64,000 nt of DNA from Candidatus Saccharicenans subterraneus (GTDB lineage: Bacteria > Acidobacteriota > Aminicenantia > Aminicenantales > Saccharicenantaceae), in assembly GCA_003426165.1 (NCBI GenBank), contig QUAH01000004.1, positions 69,501-133,500 on the forward strand, read 5' to 3'. The notes under the pieces are model-generated. The model saw nothing but the letters and a program-made list of their open reading frames with translations. It did no database searches and was not told the origin of the DNA. A program made the translations under genes and the position numbers. Shown here piece after piece: positions 56,204 to 64,000 of the stretch (positions are counted from its first letter, which is position 1; every line of letters begins with the position of its first letter).

Positions 56204-57622
56204 CCTTTCGCTTTCCCCGGCATTGAGCTGGTTGTTCTCTTCTTCCCCTTCCCTTATCTTAGTCTTCAAATCATATTTATCAATAAGATAGCGCAACGTC
56301 CGATAGCTCACCCCCAGCAGCGGCGCGGCCTTCTTCATCCGCCCCCCGCTTTTCTCCAGCGCCTTGATGATATATTTTTTGGCCAGGTCGTCGAGATGGC
56401 GGTTGAGGTCAAACCCCGGCCCCAGCTCGACCATTTGCTCTTCCCTCTTCACCATGCCCAGCATCTCGGGCGGAAGGCAGGCCGGGGTTATGGTCTCCCG
56501 GTCTTCAATGGCCACAATCCGTTCTATCACATTCTCTAACTCCCTGATATTCCCGGGCCAGGGATACTGTTCAAAAATCCCCACCACTTCCGGAGCCAGC
56601 CTCTTCATCTTCTTTCCCATCTGCTGGCAGTACTTCTGGAGAAAATGCTGCGTCAGCAGCGGAATGTCCTCAACCCGGCTCCTCAGCGGCGGCATCTCAA
56701 AAGAAATTACATTCAGCCGGTAATAAAGGTCTTCCCGAAATTTTCCCTCCTCAATCCGCTTTTTCAAATCCTGGTTGGTGGCGGCGATCACCCGAACATC
56801 GACCGGAATCTCCTCGGTCCCGCCGACCCGCCTGATTTTCCTCTCCTGCAGGGCTCGCAGCAACTTCACCTGGGTCCAGGGCGACATCTCGCCGATTTCA
56901 TCCAGAAACAGCGTCCCTTTATGAGCCACCTCAAACATTCCTTTTTTATCAGAGATGGCTCCGGTAAATGAGCCTTTGGTATGGCCGAACAGCTCGCTCT
57001 CTAACAAATTCTCCGGCAGGGCGGCGCAGTTTATGGTCACAAACGGTTTATCCTTGCGCCGGCTCAAACTGTGAATGGCCCTGGCGGCCATCTCCTTGCC
57101 GGTGCCGCTTTCGCCCGTGACCAGGACCGTGCTGTCGGTGCCGGCCACCTTGTCTATCAACAGGTAAATTTCCTGCATCAGCCGGCTTTTGCCGATCATA
57201 TTTTCGAATTTATACTTTTCCTTAAGGTCCTTCTTCAGCAGGATGTTTTCCTGCTCTAAGTGCTTCCTCTCCAGCCCCCTGGCCACCAGTATCTTCAGCT
57301 CCTCGACGTCGAAGGGCTTGACGATGTAGTCCAGCGCCCCGGCCTTCAGTGCCTCCACCGCCTGGGCGATGCTGCCGTAGGCGGTGATGACGATCACCGG
57401 GATCTCGGGCTGGTTTTCCTTCACATATCTCAGGACTTCCATTCCGCTGATATGGGGCATCCGGATATCGGTTATCACCAGGTCCACCGATTTGCTGTTT
57501 AAGATGTCCAGTCCCTCAGCCCCGGAAGTTGCGGTTTTGACTTCATAGCCTTCTTTCCTGAAAACCACATTCAGAACTTCCAGCAGGCCCTTTTCGTCGT
57601 CGATTATCAATAAGGTGTCCAT
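56201..57622 (-). CDS. pilR: Sigma-54-dependent response regulator PilR
   Basis: This is a 473-residue NtrC-type activator. The receiver domain has D52 in 'LVITDIRMP' and acidic DD at 8-9. The AAA+ domain (about 143-370) has Walker A 'GESGTGKE', the sigma-54 contact loop as GSFTGA (Ser in place of the usual Ala), Walker B 'GTLFLDEIGEM' and 'VRVIAATNQDL'. A Fis-type HTH (about 430-458, 'KKAAPLLGVSYRTLRYLIDKY') binds DNA. It overlaps nothing, and lies 21 bases after pilS. Likely target: the pilin promoter at 55421. Confidence 0.93.
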   Translation of the reverse strand: MDTLLIIDDEKGLLEVLNVVFRKEGYEVKTATSGAEGLDILNSKSVDLVITDIRMPHISGMEVLRYVKENQPEIPVIVITAYGSIAQAVEALKAGALDYIVKPFDVEELKILVARGLERKHLEQENILLKKDLKEKYKFENMIGKSRLMQEIYLLIDKVAGTDSTVLVTGESGTGKEMAARAIHSLSRRKDKPFVTINCAALPENLLESELFGHTKGSFTGAISDKKGMFEVAHKGTLFLDEIGEMSPWTQVKLLRALQERKIRRVGGTEEIPVDVRVIAATNQDLKKRIEEGKFREDLYYRLNVISFEMPPLRSRVEDIPLLTQHFLQKYCQQMGKKMKRLAPEVVGIFEQYPWPGNIRELENVIERIVAIEDRETITPACLPPEMLGMVKREEQMVELGPGFDLNRHLDDLAKKYIIKALEKSGGRMKKAAPLLGVSYRTLRYLIDKYDLKTKIREGEEENNQLNAGESER

Positions 57623-57643
57623 TTTCGTTTTCCTTTTTCTATT

Positions 57644-58924
57644 TCATTCCCTTTCAGTCCTCTTCTCGTTCAGCAGCGGCAGGGTGATGATAACCTCGGT
57701 TCCCCGGCCGACTTCGGAATTCACCTGAATCTTCCCTTCGTAATCCTCAACCAGCTTTCTGACGGTGGCCAGCCCCAGCCCCCGGCCCTCGCCGAATCCG
57801 GAGTAAAACGGAACAAACAGGTTCTCTTTGTCCTTTTCGCTCAGGCCGATTCCGGTATCGGCAATGACTATCTTCAGCCCTTCGCGGCGGGAGTTGTAAA
57901 AATTAAGGCTCAGCTTGCCGCCCTCGGGCATGGCCTTCAGGGCGTTCTTGACCAGATTCCAGAAAATCTGCTTGAAATGGTTGGGATTGCCGTAATAAAC
58001 AATTCGCCTGAAAAGATAATTGCCGTCGATTCGAACCTTCTCGCCGTCCAGCTCTCCGCTCGACCTGAGCATCTCTATGGTCTCGTTAAGCAACATCCCC
58101 AGGTCAATCTCGCTGAACATTTTCTTTGAGGGGGCGGAAAAATCAAGAAACTGTTCGAGAAGCTGGGAAACCCGGTTGGATTCCCTGACGATTATTTCCA
58201 TCATCCGACCGACATCGCCGTTTCCGGTGTATTCGGATTTTAAGACCTGGACGGCGCTGGAAATGGCCGCCAGCGGATTTCTGATTTCATGGGCCAGGGT
58301 GGCTGAAACCCGCCCGGCCTCGGCCAGCCTTTCGCGCAGAATTAGCTCCTTCTGCGCCTTTTCCAGTTCCTGTCTGGCCCGGCGGAGACTGCGAGAAAGT
58401 GAGCTCATAAAGAAAGCCACGGCAAAAAACACCGCCCAGGCTAACATCAGGTTGAAAAGCACCGAACCAAAATCCTGTTTGATCGCCTGGTCGGGATGGA
58501 AATAAGGAATCAGGCCGAAATAGGTGGCATCCACCAAAAATCCGAATAGAACGGCCGACAGACCGGCCGCTAAATATGTGGCTTTCTCGGAAATCACCAG
58601 GCTGGCGGCGATGATGGCAAAAATATAAAGAAAATAGGTGGAGGTGGTCATGCCGCCCGAAATGTAGACCAGCCAGGTGATCAGAATCAGGTCCATAATC
58701 AACTGAAAGTAAGCCTGAAAAACCAGCAGCTTTCCCCACAGGTAAAGCAGAAAATAAACCAGCGACAGCCCGTAAAAAACAATTATCCCCAGTATGAAGA
58801 TCAGCGGGAAATCAGTCCCCGTGGAGTACTGAATGATAAAAGCGGCAATCAGGATGGAGGTGATAATGAGCAGTCTTATCAGGGTGTATCGCAGAAGGTC
58901 TTTTCTTTCGATTTTTTCTTTCAT
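57644..58924 (-). CDS. pilS: Sensor histidine kinase PilS
   Basis: This is a 426-residue kinase. Six hydrophobic segments (about 13-170) make a membrane input domain, as in PilS. The HisKA motif 'LAHEIRNPLAAISSAVQVL' holds the phosphorylated His; ATPase boxes follow: 'NLVKNALKAMPEGG' (N), 'DTGIGLSEKDKE' (G1) and 'GEGRGLGLATVRKLVEDYEG' (G2). It pairs with the PilR gene just downstream. In Pseudomonas PilS senses pilin in the membrane. Confidence 0.92.
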   Translation of the reverse strand: MKEKIERKDLLRYTLIRLLIITSILIAAFIIQYSTGTDFPLIFILGIIVFYGLSLVYFLLYLWGKLLVFQAYFQLIMDLILITWLVYISGGMTTSTYFLYIFAIIAASLVISEKATYLAAGLSAVLFGFLVDATYFGLIPYFHPDQAIKQDFGSVLFNLMLAWAVFFAVAFFMSSLSRSLRRARQELEKAQKELILRERLAEAGRVSATLAHEIRNPLAAISSAVQVLKSEYTGNGDVGRMMEIIVRESNRVSQLLEQFLDFSAPSKKMFSEIDLGMLLNETIEMLRSSGELDGEKVRIDGNYLFRRIVYYGNPNHFKQIFWNLVKNALKAMPEGGKLSLNFYNSRREGLKIVIADTGIGLSEKDKENLFVPFYSGFGEGRGLGLATVRKLVEDYEGKIQVNSEVGRGTEVIITLPLLNEKRTERE

Positions 58925-59037
58925 GGCCTTCTATCCGCCCGTTACTTCCCGCCCGGCCGGTCGCCCGGGACTTAATCCCACTCCCACGCCGGCAGCCGGC
59001 AGCCGGCCGGCCCTTCCCTTCCGGCTCGCTTTTTTCC

Positions 59038-60246
59038 TCAGAACTGCTGGATCAGGTTAAACAGCGGCAGATACATCGAAATGACCAGTCCGCCGACAAT
59101 ACCGCCGACGAAGATCAACACCATCGGTTCCAGAGCCGCCAGCAATGAGGTCACCGCATCATCGACTTCGTCGTCAAAGAAGTTGGCCAGCTTGCTCAGC
59201 ATTTCATCCAGGGTGCCGGTCGATTCGCCGACGTTAACCATCTGGATCATCATCGGGGGGAACTGTCCCTGACCGGCTTCCTTCAGGGCATCATTCAGGC
59301 TCTTGCCTTCCGATACCAGTTGCCTGGCCTGCAGAATCTGGCCTTCGATGATCACGTTGCCGGTGGTGGTGGAGGCTATTTTCAAGCTTTCCAGCATCGG
59401 CACGCCGCCCGAAATCAGGGTGCTGAGGGTTCTGGTGAACCGGGACAGAGCAATCTTTTTCATCAGGTTGCCCATGACCGGAAACTTTATCATCCCCCGG
59501 TCAACCGCCTGCCGGCCGGGAGGCGTGTTTCTCCAGTACCGGAAACCAACCACCAGAGCCACCAGGCCGATGAATATGATCACGATAAATTTCTGCACAA
59601 ACCGGCTCAGCGTCAGAACAAAGGCCGTCAGGGCCGGCAGCTGGGCTCCAAGTTCCTGGTAGATGCTGCCGAAAACCGGAATAACCTTCCACAGCATGAA
59701 GATGGCCACCAGTATGGCGAAAGTGATGATGGCCGTGGGATAAATCATGGCCTGCCGCACCTTGGCCCTCAGTTTGATCATGCTCTCCTGATAGTCAGCC
59801 AGTCTTCTGAGCATGGTATCCAGCGAACCGCTCTGCTCGCCCGAAGCCACTAAGTTGCAGTAGAGGTCGTCGAATACCTTGGGGTGCTTCCTCAGCGCCT
59901 GGTGCAGGGCCGAACCGGCCTCGACGTCTTCCTTGACCTCGGTTATAACCCGGTTGAAATACTTATTCTTCTGCTGTTCGGCCAGCAATCCCAGGCTCTG
60001 GATGAGCGGCAGCTCGGCATCGATCAGCACTGATAGCTGCCGGCTGAAAAAGGCCAGTTCTTTTAGCCTGACCTTTTCCCTCTTGAGGAAAGGAATAGCC
60101 GGCATAGCCCTTTTCTGTTTTATGCTGATGACCGCAATCTGGTCTTTCTGAAGAGCCCTGGTCAGTTCTTCAGCCGATTCAGCCACCCTTTCCCCGCCCA
60201 CCATGTCGCCGTAACGATTTTTACCCGTCCAGACATAAACTGGCAT
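59038..60246 (-). CDS. pilC: Type IV pilus/T2SS inner-membrane platform protein PilC
   Basis: This is a 402-residue protein with two GspF domains (about 68-190 and 270-395) and three hydrophobic segments. Characteristic stretches: 'FFSRQLSVLIDAELPLIQSL', 'ALRKHPKVFDDLYCNLVASG', 'TLSTLISGGVPMLESL', and 'MVNVGESTGTLDEMLSKLA'. It anchors the PilB and PilT motors. AAGGAG precedes the ATG. It lies 34 bases after pilT. Confidence 0.93.
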   Translation of the reverse strand: MPVYVWTGKNRYGDMVGGERVAESAEELTRALQKDQIAVISIKQKRAMPAIPFLKREKVRLKELAFFSRQLSVLIDAELPLIQSLGLLAEQQKNKYFNRVITEVKEDVEAGSALHQALRKHPKVFDDLYCNLVASGEQSGSLDTMLRRLADYQESMIKLRAKVRQAMIYPTAIITFAILVAIFMLWKVIPVFGSIYQELGAQLPALTAFVLTLSRFVQKFIVIIFIGLVALVVGFRYWRNTPPGRQAVDRGMIKFPVMGNLMKKIALSRFTRTLSTLISGGVPMLESLKIASTTTGNVIIEGQILQARQLVSEGKSLNDALKEAGQGQFPPMMIQMVNVGESTGTLDEMLSKLANFFDDEVDDAVTSLLAALEPMVLIFVGGIVGGLVISMYLPLFNLIQQF

Positions 60247-60280
60247 CGCCCTTCTCCTTATTTATTTCTCGTTCTCAAAT

Positions 60281-61393
60281 CTATTTGCCGGTATAAGAAC
60301 CGGATCCTCTTTTGACCATCGTTCCTTCATGCCTCTGGATGATATCGATCAACTCTTCCTGGTTGGAGGTGACGGCCATGGCCGTATCCAGAGTGATCAG
60401 CCTCCTGAAATACAAACTGGCTAAGCTCTGGTTCATGGTCTGCATGCCGAATTTTTCCTGGCCCATCTGCATGGCGGAATAGATCTGGTGAATTTTGTTC
60501 TCCCGGATCAGGTTTCTGATGGCCGGATTGGGAATCAGAATTTCCATCGCCAGAACCCGCCCCTTGCCGTCGGCCCGGGGCAGCAGGGCCTGAGTCAAGA
60601 CGGCTTCCAGAATCATCGACAGGGTTACCCTGACTTGAGCTTGATACTGGCTGGGGAAAATATCGATAATTCTCGATATCGATTCGCAGGCGGAATTGGT
60701 GTGCAGGGTGGAAAAAGTCAAATGGCCCGTCTCGGCTACCCGCATGGTCGCTTCCACCGTCTCTAAGTCCCTCATCTCTCCGACCAGGACCACGTCCGGG
60801 TCCTCCCGCAGCACCGACCGCAGGGCGTTGGCGTAGGACAGGGTGTCGGTGAACAGCTCCCTCTGGTTGATGATGGCCCGCTTGGGCGTGAAATAGTATT
60901 CGATGGGGTCCTCAACCGTGACGATGTGGACATCCCTTTCATGGTTGATATGGTCCAGCATACAGGCTAAGGTGGTTGATTTGCCGCAGCCGGTAGGCCC
61001 GGTCACCAGGATTAAGCCTCGCGGCAGGTAGCAGAGCTGAGACACCCGCTGCGGAATGCCCAGCTGGGCAAAACTCCACATAGTCGGCAAAAACCGCCTG
61101 AAAGCCGCGGCCACCGAACCTTTTTGCTTGAAAACATTAACCCGGAACCGGCCCAGCTCCTTGATTCCAAAAGACAGGTCGAGTTCCATCTTTTCTTCAA
61201 AGATTTTTTTCTGCTTGTCATTGAGGATGCTGTAAATCAGGTCCTGGGTCTCACCCGGCTGAAGGGGCGGATGGTCGATGTTCTTCAGCCGGCCGTGAAC
61301 CCTGATCCGCGGAGGGACATAAGCTGTGATATGCAGGTCGCTGGCGTCCTCCTCCACCGCAATTTTCAACAGTTCATAGATTGGTTTTGCCAT
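60281..61393 (-). CDS. pilT: Pilus retraction ATPase PilT
   Basis: This 370-residue hexameric ATPase drives pilus retraction. Walker A 'GPTGCGKSTTLACMLDHIN', Asp box/Walker B 'DPDVVLVGEMRDLETVEATM', and the His box 'TGHLTFSTLHTNSA'. The PilT-specific 'AIRNLIRENKIHQIYSAMQM' is present, and it lacks the N-terminal domain of PilB. Ten bases after pilB. Confidence 0.95.
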   Translation of the reverse strand: MAKPIYELLKIAVEEDASDLHITAYVPPRIRVHGRLKNIDHPPLQPGETQDLIYSILNDKQKKIFEEKMELDLSFGIKELGRFRVNVFKQKGSVAAAFRRFLPTMWSFAQLGIPQRVSQLCYLPRGLILVTGPTGCGKSTTLACMLDHINHERDVHIVTVEDPIEYYFTPKRAIINQRELFTDTLSYANALRSVLREDPDVVLVGEMRDLETVEATMRVAETGHLTFSTLHTNSACESISRIIDIFPSQYQAQVRVTLSMILEAVLTQALLPRADGKGRVLAMEILIPNPAIRNLIRENKIHQIYSAMQMGQEKFGMQTMNQSLASLYFRRLITLDTAMAVTSNQEELIDIIQRHEGTMVKRGSGSYTGK

Positions 61394-61402
61394 TCATGCC
61401 TC

Positions 61403-63139
61403 CTAATCCCAATCCCTGACGGTTTCTCTCAGGACTTCCTCGACCGAGGTAATCCCGTTCTTGATTTTGATCAACCCGCTTCTTCTCAGGGTAATCATGC
61501 CGTTCTCTAAAGCCCGGCGCTTTATTTCCCTGGTGGTCGAGCGGTTCAAAATCATCTCTTTTATTTCGTCGGTTATCTTCATCACTTCAAACAAAGCCGT
61601 CCGGCCCTTGTAGCCTGTGTTGTTGCAGCCCTCGCAACCCCGGGCCTTGAAAATGTGGAGGTCGTCAACCTCGTTCTCCCCGTAGCCCATATCCAGAAGC
61701 GCCCTTTTGGGCAGGTCATGAGGCTCACAACATTTTTTGCACAGGCGACGGACCAGCCTCTGGGCCACTATCAGGACCACCGAATCGGCTATCAGGAAGG
61801 GCTCCACGTTCATGTTGATCAAACGGCTGATGGTGCTGGGAGCGTCGTTGGTATGAACAGTGGAAAAAACCAGGTGGCCGGTCAGGGCCGCTTTGATGGC
61901 CACGTCTATGGTATCGAAGTCGCGGATTTCTCCGACCAGCATGATGTCCGGGTCCTGACGCAGGAAGGACCTCAGGGCGTTGGCGAAAGTCAGCCCGATT
62001 TCCTCCTTGATCTGAACCTGGTTAATCCCGGGAATATAGAATTCCACCGGGTCTTCGGCGGTCATGATATTGACATCGGGCGTGTTCAGGGTGGAAATGG
62101 CCGAATACAGGGTGTTGGTCTTGCCGCTTCCGGTCGGTCCGGTAACCAGGATGATTCCCCAGGGCCGGTGGATGGCTTCCTGGAAAATTTCCAGCGACTC
62201 CGGCTCAAAGCCCAGCTGGGTCAGGTCCAGGCGGAGCATTTCCTTGTCTAAGATACGAGCCACGATCTTCTCGCCGAACATGGTGGGCAGCGAGCTGACG
62301 CGCATATCCACTTCTTTTTTCTTGCCGTTTTCCAGCTTAACCCTCATTTTGATACGGCCGTCCTGGGGCAGGCGCTTTTCGGCAATGTCCATGTTAGCCA
62401 GGATTTTCACCCTGGACAGCACGGGGTTCTTGAACTTCATCGGCAGGTCGGCAATCTCATAAAGGTCGCCGTCGATGCGGTAGCGAATGCGAAACTGCTG
62501 TTCGTAGGGCTCGAAATGAACGTCGCTGGCGCCTCTCTTGATGGCGTCTATAAAGGTCTGGTTGACCAGGGTGATGATGGGAGCTTCGTTGCTGGCCTGC
62601 TCCAGCTCGGTGATGTCATAATCATTCTTGAGTTCGGTTTCATCAATGACGTTAACCCGGCCCTCGTCAGCCAGCTCGATATCTTTGATGAGTATCTTCA
62701 CCTTCAGGGCATCGCTGGCGCCGTAATACTTATTGATGGCATTCATGACTCCGGTTTCGGTGGAGATGACCGGCTGAATGCTCAGAGATGTCCGGAACCT
62801 GATGTCCTCTATGACTTCCAGGTCGGTGGGGTCAACCATGGCCAGCGTCAGGAAACTCTTGATCTTGTGGATGGGCATGACCATGTATTTTTTGGCCACG
62901 TCGGCCGGAATCAGGCTTATGACTTCGGGGAAAACCTCGAACTGGTCCAGGTCGATGTAAGGATAGCCCAGTTGTCGGCTCAGCGCCTGAGCAATTTCCT
63001 CCTCGGTAACGAAGCCCAGGGCCACCAGAGCCGAACTGACCGGCAGATTATTCTTCTTTTGATAGTCCAGGGCCTGCTTTAGCTGGTCGGAATCAATAAT
63101 CTTTTCCCTCAGCAGGATGTCGCCAAGCTTCGATGCCAT
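61403..63139 (-). CDS. pilB: Pilus assembly ATPase PilB
   Basis: This 578-residue ATPase powers pilin polymerisation. A GspE/PilB N-terminal domain (about 1-160, 'YPYIDLDQFEVFPEVISLIP') precedes the ATPase core: Walker A 'GPTGSGKTNTLYSAISTLN', 'DPDIMLVGEIRDFDT', 'TGHLVFSTVHTNDAPS'. A zinc-type four-cysteine motif follows ('RLCKKC' and 'CEGCNNTGYKGR'). First gene of the pilB-T-C-S-R run. The ATG lies 12 bases after its -10 box with no Shine-Dalgarno. Confidence 0.95.
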   Translation of the reverse strand: MASKLGDILLREKIIDSDQLKQALDYQKKNNLPVSSALVALGFVTEEEIAQALSRQLGYPYIDLDQFEVFPEVISLIPADVAKKYMVMPIHKIKSFLTLAMVDPTDLEVIEDIRFRTSLSIQPVISTETGVMNAINKYYGASDALKVKILIKDIELADEGRVNVIDETELKNDYDITELEQASNEAPIITLVNQTFIDAIKRGASDVHFEPYEQQFRIRYRIDGDLYEIADLPMKFKNPVLSRVKILANMDIAEKRLPQDGRIKMRVKLENGKKKEVDMRVSSLPTMFGEKIVARILDKEMLRLDLTQLGFEPESLEIFQEAIHRPWGIILVTGPTGSGKTNTLYSAISTLNTPDVNIMTAEDPVEFYIPGINQVQIKEEIGLTFANALRSFLRQDPDIMLVGEIRDFDTIDVAIKAALTGHLVFSTVHTNDAPSTISRLINMNVEPFLIADSVVLIVAQRLVRRLCKKCCEPHDLPKRALLDMGYGENEVDDLHIFKARGCEGCNNTGYKGRTALFEVMKITDEIKEMILNRSTTREIKRRALENGMITLRRSGLIKIKNGITSVEEVLRETVRDWD

Positions 63140-63151
63140 TTTTTTAAAACC

Positions 63152-63180
63152 TTTCTACCATCAAAGACAAAATTTGTCAA
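63152..63180 (-). promoter_or_regulatory. Promoter of the pilBTCSR operon
   Basis: On the minus strand TTGACA (63175-63180), 17 bases, TAGAAA (63152-63157). The -35 box is consensus, the -10 a 4/6 match. The palindrome at 63166-63178 lies across its -35 region. Confidence 0.6.
63166..63178. promoter_or_regulatory. Operator-like palindrome over the pilB -35 box
   Basis: On the minus strand GACAAATTTTGTC, a 6-1-6 perfect inverted repeat (GACAAA/TTTGTC). It matches the pilin upstream site GACAAATATTGTC at 12 of 13 bases. Its overlap with the -35 would favour repression when occupied, opposite to the enhancer position at the pilin gene. Confidence 0.55.
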
Positions 63181-63486
63181 AGAGAATTTTGCCCTTTACC
63201 ATCGACGCACCAAGTCTCTTCTTGTTATACCCGACGGTCAATCCTCAACCAAGACTATTCCCGGGGTGAAAATAACATTTTTTGTCTCACCCCTGCGGGA
63301 GCATAAAAGGGCTATTCTCGAACAATCCCTGTTATCCATCAGCCTCAACCCTTCTGCGTCATACTTTTAACCGGCACGTTTAATGATAATAATCCGGCCG
63401 GGTAATTTTTTCAAGATTTCGAATAAATTTCTCAACTTTTGTCGATCCCGACCGACTAAACTCTCGGAAGCGGGAGAGAATTTATT

Positions 63487-64000
63487 ATGACCGCTGATGA
63501 TATTAAGAATAACAGCCTCGAGATAATAAAGGCCATAATAGACAACACCAGAGACAGCATCTATGTGGTCTCTTCCCGAGGATTCGAATTCGTCAACCAG
63601 GCTTTCGAAAAACTTACCGGCTACGCCGAAAAAGAAATTTTATCTAATTCGTTTAATCTGTTAAAGCTGGTTCACCCGGAAGACCGGCACCTTTTTTCTC
63701 ACAGGAGAGCTCCGCTGGCCAGACCCAACCTGCCGGCTGATTCCGGCCTGATAGAGTTCCGGCTTATTACTCGCAGCGGTGAACTCAGATACGTGGAGGC
63801 CAGCACCTCCCGGCTGAAAGAAAATCCTGACCAGACCCTGACCATCCTGCGGGACATTACTTCCAGAAAGCAGGCTCAACAGGAACTCAACCAGACCCTG
63901 GAAAAACTGAGAAAGACCATGTCGGCCACCATTCAGGCCATCTCCCTGACGGTGGAATCCCGCGACCCTTATACCGCCGGTCATCAGCGCCGGGTTTCCG
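63487..64000 (+). CDS. PAS-domain protein with start of an HD-GYP domain (partial)
   Basis: The first 171 codons of a gene cut by the window end. A PAS domain (about 12-130; 'AIIDNTRDSIYVVSSRGFEF', 'LTGYAEKEIL', 'LIEFRLITRSGELRYVEAST', 'LTILRDITSRKQAQQEL') is followed by a coiled linker and 'QAISLTVESRDPYTAGHQRR', the opening of an HD-GYP phosphodiesterase domain, as in the protein at 38828-40216. ATG at 63487 with GGGAGAG upstream. It is divergent from the pilus operon, which suggests c-di-GMP control of pili. Confidence 0.85.
   Translation, partial: MTADDIKNNSLEIIKAIIDNTRDSIYVVSSRGFEFVNQAFEKLTGYAEKEILSNSFNLLKLVHPEDRHLFSHRRAPLARPNLPADSGLIEFRLITRSGELRYVEASTSRLKENPDQTLTILRDITSRKQAQQELNQTLEKLRKTMSATIQAISLTVESRDPYTAGHQRRVS

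Larger units (their letters stand above)
63140..63486. other. Divergent region between pilB and the PAS/HD-GYP gene
   Basis: This is 347 bases. It contains the pilB promoter and operator near one end and, near the other, a GGGAGAG ribosome site for the plus-strand gene. No promoter of sigma-70 or sigma-54 type was clear for the plus-strand gene. No RNA gene was recognised. Confidence 0.5.

Overview
The window is GC-rich, almost fully coding chromosome from a Gram-negative (double-membrane) bacterium. The envelope evidence is a complete Tol-Pal set, Lpt lipopolysaccharide-transport genes (lptB, an lptC/A-like gene, lptE) and lipoproteins. The mix of a regulatory PTS with HprK, RapZ, PtsN and sigma-54, an archaeal-type S-adenosylmethionine synthetase, secreted amidohydrolases and YtxH-type small proteins suggests an Acidobacteriota/Aminicenantes-like lineage. 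That placement is inference from gene content. No tRNA, rRNA, CRISPR array or intact transposon was seen.

Layout. 1-2.3 kb: tail of a helicase gene and a KtrAB-type K+ uptake pair. 2.5-8.1 kb: tolQ-tolR-tolA-tolB, pal-cpoB-ssb and a cupin gene. 8.1-18.9 kb, minus strand: one long block, recJ, lptC/A-like, lptB, rpoN, hpf, ptsN, hprK, rapZ, EIIA(Man), HPr and EI, i.e. phosphotransfer regulation without a sugar permease. 18.9-22.8 kb: ftsY and ribD-ribE-ribBA. 23.4-28.4 kb: dtd, rpsT, and leuS-lptE-holA. 28.6-31.5 kb: a cobalamin/iron-siderophore-type ABC importer. 31.6-36.0 kb: two small membrane proteins, an M20 amidohydrolase and comEC. 36.3-40.2 kb: two exported unknowns, rph and a PAS/HD-GYP protein. 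40.8-44.6 kb: a flotillin and an unusual 774-residue fusion of an aspartate aminotransferase with an HprK/PEPCK-like P-loop domain. 44.6-46.5 kb: archaeal-type metK behind a SAM-I riboswitch, bracketed by short REP-like inverted repeats. 46.5-50.3 kb: two paralogous amidohydrolases, one apparently catalytically dead, and a PlsC acyltransferase. 50.5-54.5 kb: an AT-richer glycan/lipid-modification trio. 54.8-63.1 kb: a type IV pilus/secretion locus (GspG-like pilin, PilR, PilS, PilC, PilT, PilB). 63.5 kb to the end: start of another PAS/HD-GYP protein.

Regulatory logic visible in the DNA. The pilin gene has a near-perfect -24/-12 sigma-54 promoter, with two operator-like copies of a GACAA-N3-TTGTC palindrome upstream. 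A third copy overlaps the -35 box of the pilB promoter. With PilS/PilR next door and rpoN in the same window this makes a coherent circuit. Many other genes have recognisable TTGACA/T-N17-TATAAT-like promoters. Several of them (tolQ, ftsY, pilB, plsC, genes at 31572 and 36328) place the -10 box only 9-12 nt before the start codon, which predicts leaderless or near-leaderless mRNAs.

The most novel candidates are the aminotransferase/P-loop fusion, the SAM-I riboswitch controlling an archaeal-type enzyme, the shared pilus operator, the pseudo-amidohydrolase pair and the leaderless-start pattern.
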